Part shown: positions 5,220 through 8,137 of the stretch, piece after piece
Layout of the letters: each line of letters begins with the position of its first letter
Numbering within the stretch: the first letter of the stretch is position 1
Assembly (NCBI GenBank): GCA_017553815.1
Contig: JAFZJT010000212.1
Span: 1-8,137, forward strand
Reading direction: 5' to 3'
Length of the DNA: 8,137 nt
Source: Clostridia bacterium
GTDB taxonomy: Bacteria > Bacillota_A > Clostridia > Christensenellales > CAG-138
Notes under the pieces: model-generated
Told to the model about the DNA's origin: nothing
Seen by the model: the letters and a program-made list of their open reading frames with translations, nothing else
The model's database searches: none
Position numbers and translations under genes: made by a program

Positions 5220-6459
5220 ATCGGGCGGCCGTCTTGCGCTTCGCGCGCTCGTCATCACGCTCGCCTTCCTGCTTTTTTTTACATCCTCCTCTTCGTTCGC
5301 AGAGTCAAGGGCCTTGCCCATAAAGGACCAAAAAAAGCATCGCCCGTTTAAGCCGATTGAGGTATTCCAAACCGAGGTCCCCGTTCAGCGGAGCGATATC
5401 TTCGCGGGCCGTCTTGAGAGCATGGAGAGCGCGGCGTCGGCGGCGCTTATCGAGGCTTCGAGCCTTCAGATGCTGCTTGCGAAGAGCCCCGAGCTTCACC
5501 TTCCGATGGCGAGCACGACGAAGGTCATGACCGCGCTTTTGACGCTCGAGAGATGCGATTTGGACGAGGTGATTGCCTTTCCGAAGGAGGCCGTCGGCGT
5601 CGGCGGCTCCTGCATCTACGCCTACGCGGGCGAAAAGATGACGATTCGCGACCTATTGTACGGCCTTATGCTCCGCTCGGGCAACGACGCGGCGGTTGCG
5701 CTCGCCGTTCACATGGGCGGCACCCTTGAGGGCTTTGCAGACATAATGAACGAGCGCGCGCGGCTATTGGGGCTTTCCGATTCCAATTTCGTTTCGCCAA
5801 ACGGGCTCGACCGCGAGGGGCATTATTCCTCGGCCTACGACCTCTGCGTGATAAGCGCGGCGGCGCTTCAAAACCCCGATTTCAAGCGGATAGTTTCAAC
5901 GCAGTACTCCCCCATCCAGACCGACCTGCGCAAAATCTACGTTAAGAATAAAAACACGATGCTCTGGGATTACGAGGGCTGCGTCGGCGTTAAAACGGGC
6001 TACACAAGCAAGGCCGGGCGCTGCCTCATCTTCGCCGCCGAGAGGGACGGGATGCTGCTCGTCGGTTGCGTGCTGAACTGCAGGCCCATGTTTGAGGTGG
6101 CCGAGGAGATGCTCGATTTCGGCTTTGAAAACTACGAGATGGTCAAGGCGGTCTCGGCGGGCACCGAGCTTTCGCGGTGCGCTGTGCTGAACGGCGAAAA
6201 GAGCGTGCTCACCCTCGCCGCGAAGAGCGATATAATAATCCCGCTCAAAAAGGGCGACGAAATGAGCGTTCAGGTGGATATCAGGCTCGATAAAGCGGTG
6301 CTCGCGCCCGTAATCGAGGGCGAACGCATCGGCGAATGCGAGCTTCTGATAGGCGGCTGTCCCGTCGGCAAAACCGCGCTTATAGCGAAGGAAAGCATCG
6401 CCATGCGCGATTACGGCTACTATCTGAATTTTCTTTTAAGGCTGTTCTCGCGCGGATGA
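5200..6459 (+). CDS. dacF: D-alanyl-D-alanine carboxypeptidase (PBP5/DacF type)
   Basis: This low-molecular-mass penicillin-binding protein removes the terminal D-alanine from peptidoglycan stem peptides outside the membrane. The 419-residue product has an N-terminal signal peptide (hydrophobic core about 12-28; SSFA-ES is a plausible cleavage site near 34) and a peptidase S11 domain. All three active-site motifs are present: STTK (105-108) with the nucleophile serine, SGN (160-162) and KTG (265-267). A beta-rich C-terminal domain (about 310-400) and a final amphipathic helix ending NFLLRLFSRG, which likely anchors it to the membrane, complete the PBP5 layout. Linkage to DUF2953 and ytfJ genes favours a DacF-like sporulation role, but a housekeeping DacA-like role is equally possible. 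The GAGGAGGAGG ribosome site (5184-5193) supports ATG 5200. It overlaps the ytfJ-like gene by 20 bases. Confidence 0.93.
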   Translation: MKAAVTKSGGRLALRALVITLAFLLFFTSSSSFAESRALPIKDQKKHRPFKPIEVFQTEVPVQRSDIFAGRLESMESAASAALIEASSLQMLLAKSPELHLPMASTTKVMTALLTLERCDLDEVIAFPKEAVGVGGSCIYAYAGEKMTIRDLLYGLMLRSGNDAAVALAVHMGGTLEGFADIMNERARLLGLSDSNFVSPNGLDREGHYSSAYDLCVISAAALQNPDFKRIVSTQYSPIQTDLRKIYVKNKNTMLWDYEGCVGVKTGYTSKAGRCLIFAAERDGMLLVGCVLNCRPMFEVAEEMLDFGFENYEMVKAVSAGTELSRCAVLNGEKSVLTLAAKSDIIIPLKKGDEMSVQVDIRLDKAVLAPVIEGERIGECELLIGGCPVGKTALIAKESIAMRDYGYYLNFLLRLFSRG

Positions 6460-6503
6460 TCCATGCGCGAAACGCTTTGGAATCGAGCTGTCAAAAAAAT
6501 GAA

Positions 6504-6561
6504 GAGATCCCTCTGGGATCTCAACCTCAACTATTCACTATTCATTATTAACTATTCACTA
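6504..6561 (+). repeat. 58-base hairpin plus heptad repeat, copy 2
   Basis: GAGATCCC (6504-6511), loop TCT, and GGGATCTC (6515-6522) form a perfect 8-bp stem. AACCTCAAC and four 7-base units (TATTCAC, TATTCAT, TATTAAC, TATTCAC) follow, ending in TA. The 39-base tail has 36 identities with copy 1 (1643-1700), and the longest exact match is 23 bases (6515-6537). It lies between the carboxypeptidase and rluB genes, is read in its plus sense by both, and ends five bases before the rluB ATG, so it supplies almost all of that gene's leader. No T-run follows the stem on the plus strand; on the minus strand a T-rich stretch (6492-6500) does. Confidence 0.8.
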
Positions 6562-6566
6562 GAAAG

Positions 6567-7268
6567 ATGCGTTTACAAAAGTATTTGGCCGACGCGGGGA
6601 TAGCCTCCCGCAGAAAATGTGAAGAGATAATTGCGGCGGGGCGCGTTAGTGTAAACGGCGTCATCGCCGCTTTGGGCTGCACCGTTGAGGAGGGCGACGA
6701 GGTGCTTCTCGACGGCAAGCCCGTTTCCCCCGCCGAGGAAAAGGTCATAATCGTTTTCAACAAGCCGAAGAACGTTATCTGCTCCAATGCGGACGATGAG
6801 GACAGGGTGAAGGTGACGGATTATTTTACCTCGCTCCCCTACCGCCTATACACCGTGGGCAGGCTCGACTACGATTCCGAGGGGCTTATCCTCGTTACCA
6901 ACGACGGCGAGACCGCGAACCGCCTTATGCATCCCCGCTACGGCGCGAAAAAGACCTATCGCGTGCTCTGCTCCGGCCGGCTTACCCCCGAGGACAAGCG
7001 TAAACTCCGCAACGGAATTCGGCTTGAGGACGGTATGACGAGCCCCGCCGAGCTTCGCATAATAAGGGAAAGGGCGGACGAAAAGACCGAGCTTTTACTC
7101 ACCATCCACGAGGGCAAGAACCGCCAGGTAAGAAGGATGCTCGCAGCAGTCGGGCATGATACGCTGCGGCTTCAGCGCGTAGCGATAGGAAGCTTTGAGC
7201 TTGGGAACCTAAAAAGCGGAGAATGGCGATTTGTTAAAGAGGAAGAGTTGGACAAGCTGGTGAAATAA
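6567..7268 (+). CDS. rluB: rRNA pseudouridine synthase, RluB/RsuA family
   Basis: This enzyme converts a specific uridine in ribosomal RNA to pseudouridine; RluB acts on 23S and RsuA on 16S rRNA. The 233-residue product has an N-terminal S4 RNA-binding domain (MRLQKYLADAGIASRRKCEE through about residue 55). Its catalytic domain has VFNKPKNVI (63-71), GRLDYDSEGL (98-107) with D101 as the expected catalytic aspartate, HPRYGAKKTYRV, and the C-terminal EGKNRQVRRM motif (182-191). Position after ytfJ and dacF genes favours RluB, but the substrate cannot be settled by eye. The start is fixed by the S4 domain, but its leader is odd: AGAAAG directly abuts the ATG, with no properly spaced Shine-Dalgarno site, because the 58-base repeat ends five bases upstream. 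Translation may be weak, or may depend on a leader formed by the repeat. Confidence 0.93.
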   Translation: MRLQKYLADAGIASRRKCEEIIAAGRVSVNGVIAALGCTVEEGDEVLLDGKPVSPAEEKVIIVFNKPKNVICSNADDEDRVKVTDYFTSLPYRLYTVGRLDYDSEGLILVTNDGETANRLMHPRYGAKKTYRVLCSGRLTPEDKRKLRNGIRLEDGMTSPAELRIIRERADEKTELLLTIHEGKNRQVRRMLAAVGHDTLRLQRVAIGSFELGNLKSGEWRFVKEEELDKLVK

Positions 7269-7384
7269 TCAGTACTCCTCATTGGAGTTCTCGCCCTCTT
7301 GCCTACCATTGCTGCGCAAATAATTAAATACTTTCGTACTTTATCATTTTAATCTATTACAGCGATAGTTTTCAGTAGGTGTTC

Positions 7385-7409
7385 ATTGCAACTTTTCGTC
7401 GCAATTTTT
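7385..7409 (+). terminator. Weak intrinsic terminator after rluB
   Basis: ATTGC (7385-7389) pairs with GCAAT (7401-7405), followed by an A/C mismatch and two more pairs, closing on a TTTTC loop. Four further Ts (7406-7409) follow. The stem is short and AT-rich, and it lies about 117 bases past the rluB stop, so termination would be inefficient. It sits before the promoter at 7458. A 5-bp ACTCC/GGAGT hairpin nearer the stop (about 7273-7287) lacks a T-run. Confidence 0.35.
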
Positions 7410-7457
7410 CATATTTACAAATAGAGATTTTGTTTTTGCAATAAATGTGTGATTGAG

Positions 7458-7486
7458 TTGACAGAGAAATCGGTTTAGAGTATAAT
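7458..7486 (+). promoter_or_regulatory. Consensus sigma-A promoter for the right-edge ATPase gene
   Basis: TTGACA (7458-7463), 17 bases, then TATAAT (7481-7486): both hexamers and the spacing match the consensus exactly. The predicted leader is about 20 bases, with GAGGGG (7498-7503) as the ribosome site nine bases before ATG 7513. I see no operator-like inverted repeat over it, so expression is probably strong and constitutive unless an unseen regulator binds. Confidence 0.85.
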
Positions 7487-7512
7487 AATTGAAAAACGAG
7501 GGGTATTCATTA

Positions 7513-8137
7513 ATGAAAAAAACCGAATTTACTTCTATTGACTTCCCTAAAGTAGATGCTGAAAACTATGATATGCATGATGCGGATACTTTAAGAAGAG
7601 TATTCTTTAAATCAGATGATAAGTATGCTAAATTGATCAGCAAGGACATTTATTTTCTTATCGGAGCAAAAGGAAGCGGGAAAACAATGTATGCCAAATA
7701 CCTTCAGTTCTGCGATGATAGTATTGATGTCGAATACTATCCAATTCGTACAGAAGATTATTTAAAGTTTATTGAGATGTTTGCTGATGGCAAACTCAAG
7801 TATACTGATTTCAAAACAATTTGGAAAGCAATCCTGCTTGTTAAGCTTATAACAAGTATTGAGAAGAACGATATAGATAAATGGCCTGGCAAGGGTAGAA
7901 TTTATGCACCAATTGCCAAATTAAAGGAATCTGATATTCTTACGAAGATTGTATCTGACGGATTTGCTCCTCGTACTGACGAATACTCAAGAACGGATGG
8001 GGCAGAGCTAAATTTTGAGTTGGGCGCAGAACCTGATGTAATCAAATCAGGAATTAGCACTAAGAATTCAACCGAAACATCATTGTCATCCAAAACCGAG
8101 TATACTGTATATTTAGACAGATGGAATGCGTTCTTTA
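7513..8137 (+). CDS. P-loop ATPase, N-terminal part (runs off right edge)
   Basis: The frame opens at ATG 7513 and stays open for 208 codons to the window end. Walker A is GAKGSGKT (51-58), preceded by a beta strand (DIYFLI). Downstream come YYPIRTEDYLKFIEMF (about 75-90), then YTDFKTIWKAILLVKLI (97-113) with a tryptophan followed by a hydrophobic helix, and a polar stretch (about 160-197) before LDRWNAFF. This order recalls the P-loop ATPases annotated as the Sll1717 or FunZ-like group, often found in accessory and defence loci, but that assignment is from memory. Walker B and the C-terminal half are not visible. It is AT-rich compared with rluB, has a consensus promoter of its own and a usable GAGGGG ribosome site, and looks like acquired DNA inserted beside the core genes. 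No partner gene can be seen. Confidence 0.8.
   Translation, partial: MKKTEFTSIDFPKVDAENYDMHDADTLRRVFFKSDDKYAKLISKDIYFLIGAKGSGKTMYAKYLQFCDDSIDVEYYPIRTEDYLKFIEMFADGKLKYTDFKTIWKAILLVKLITSIEKNDIDKWPGKGRIYAPIAKLKESDILTKIVSDGFAPRTDEYSRTDGAELNFELGAEPDVIKSGISTKNSTETSLSSKTEYTVYLDRWNAFF

Noticed and set aside
4008..5321. A 437-codon open frame on the minus strand across the DUF2953 and ytfJ-like genes
   Set aside because: It is antisense to two recognisable genes with strong ribosome sites; its composition is explained by GC-rich codon bias and it shows no family motif.
6504..6522. The copy 2 hairpin considered as an intrinsic terminator for the carboxypeptidase gene
   Set aside because: On the plus strand the stem is followed by AACCTCAAC, not a T-run.
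1643..6561. The two 58-base copies considered as ends of a composite transposon
   Set aside because: They enclose conserved core genes with no transposase, and neither copy shows target-site duplications.
7504..7512. TATTCATTA just before the ATPase start, resembling one heptad of the repeat
   Set aside because: Only nine bases match, with no hairpin or further units; expected by chance in AT-rich DNA.

Overview
The window looks like chromosomal DNA of a Bacillota (Firmicutes) bacterium, most likely an uncultured Clostridia-type lineage that forms endospores or descends from spore formers. The evidence is a run of DUF2953/YtfI-like, GerW/YtfJ-like, DacF-type carboxypeptidase and RluB/RsuA genes, an arrangement familiar in Clostridia and Bacilli, beside a ruvC-ruvA-ruvB cluster. 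Most genes have clear Shine-Dalgarno sites and the promoters look like sigma-A sites. TAA, TAG and TGA are all used as stops. A GC-rich core (about 660-7268) is flanked on both sides by visibly AT-richer DNA with different codon use, suggesting accessory DNA at both ends.

Left AT-rich flank (1-660, minus strand): a small exported-protein gene with its own extended -10 promoter. Its frame is cut by one TAA, yet stays open for 72 more sense codons to the window edge. Those codons hold a long hydrophobic stretch and no ATG, GTG or TTG. It is best read as a nonsense-interrupted secreted protein of unknown function, possibly a distant SdpC-like peptide precursor.

Core, minus-strand arm (672-3894): ruvC, ruvA and ruvB encode the Holliday-junction resolvase and the branch-migration motor. 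A long coiled-coil protein of unknown function follows downstream. A sigma-A-like promoter lies upstream of ruvC in a 132-base divergent intergenic region.

Core, plus-strand arm (4027-7268): a membrane-anchored DUF2953 protein, a GerW/YtfJ-type sporulation protein and a D-alanyl-D-alanine carboxypeptidase overlap end to start (22 and 20 bases), so they are probably translationally coupled. A second promoter candidate for the carboxypeptidase sits inside the 3' end of the ytfJ-like gene. An RluB/RsuA-type 23S/16S rRNA pseudouridine synthase follows.

A 58-base intergenic repeat occurs twice in the same orientation (1643-1700 and 6504-6561): an 8-bp hairpin followed by four 7-base units of the form TATTCAY. 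One copy touches the ruvB stop codon; the other ends five bases before the rluB start codon. This is the most unusual non-coding signal in the window.

Right AT-rich flank (7269-8137): a weak terminator, then a sigma-A promoter with consensus -35, -10 and spacing, driving a P-loop ATPase gene that runs off the right edge. It may be the first gene of an accessory, possibly defence-related, locus, but only its first 208 codons are visible. I see no tRNA, rRNA, CRISPR array, transposase or integrase.
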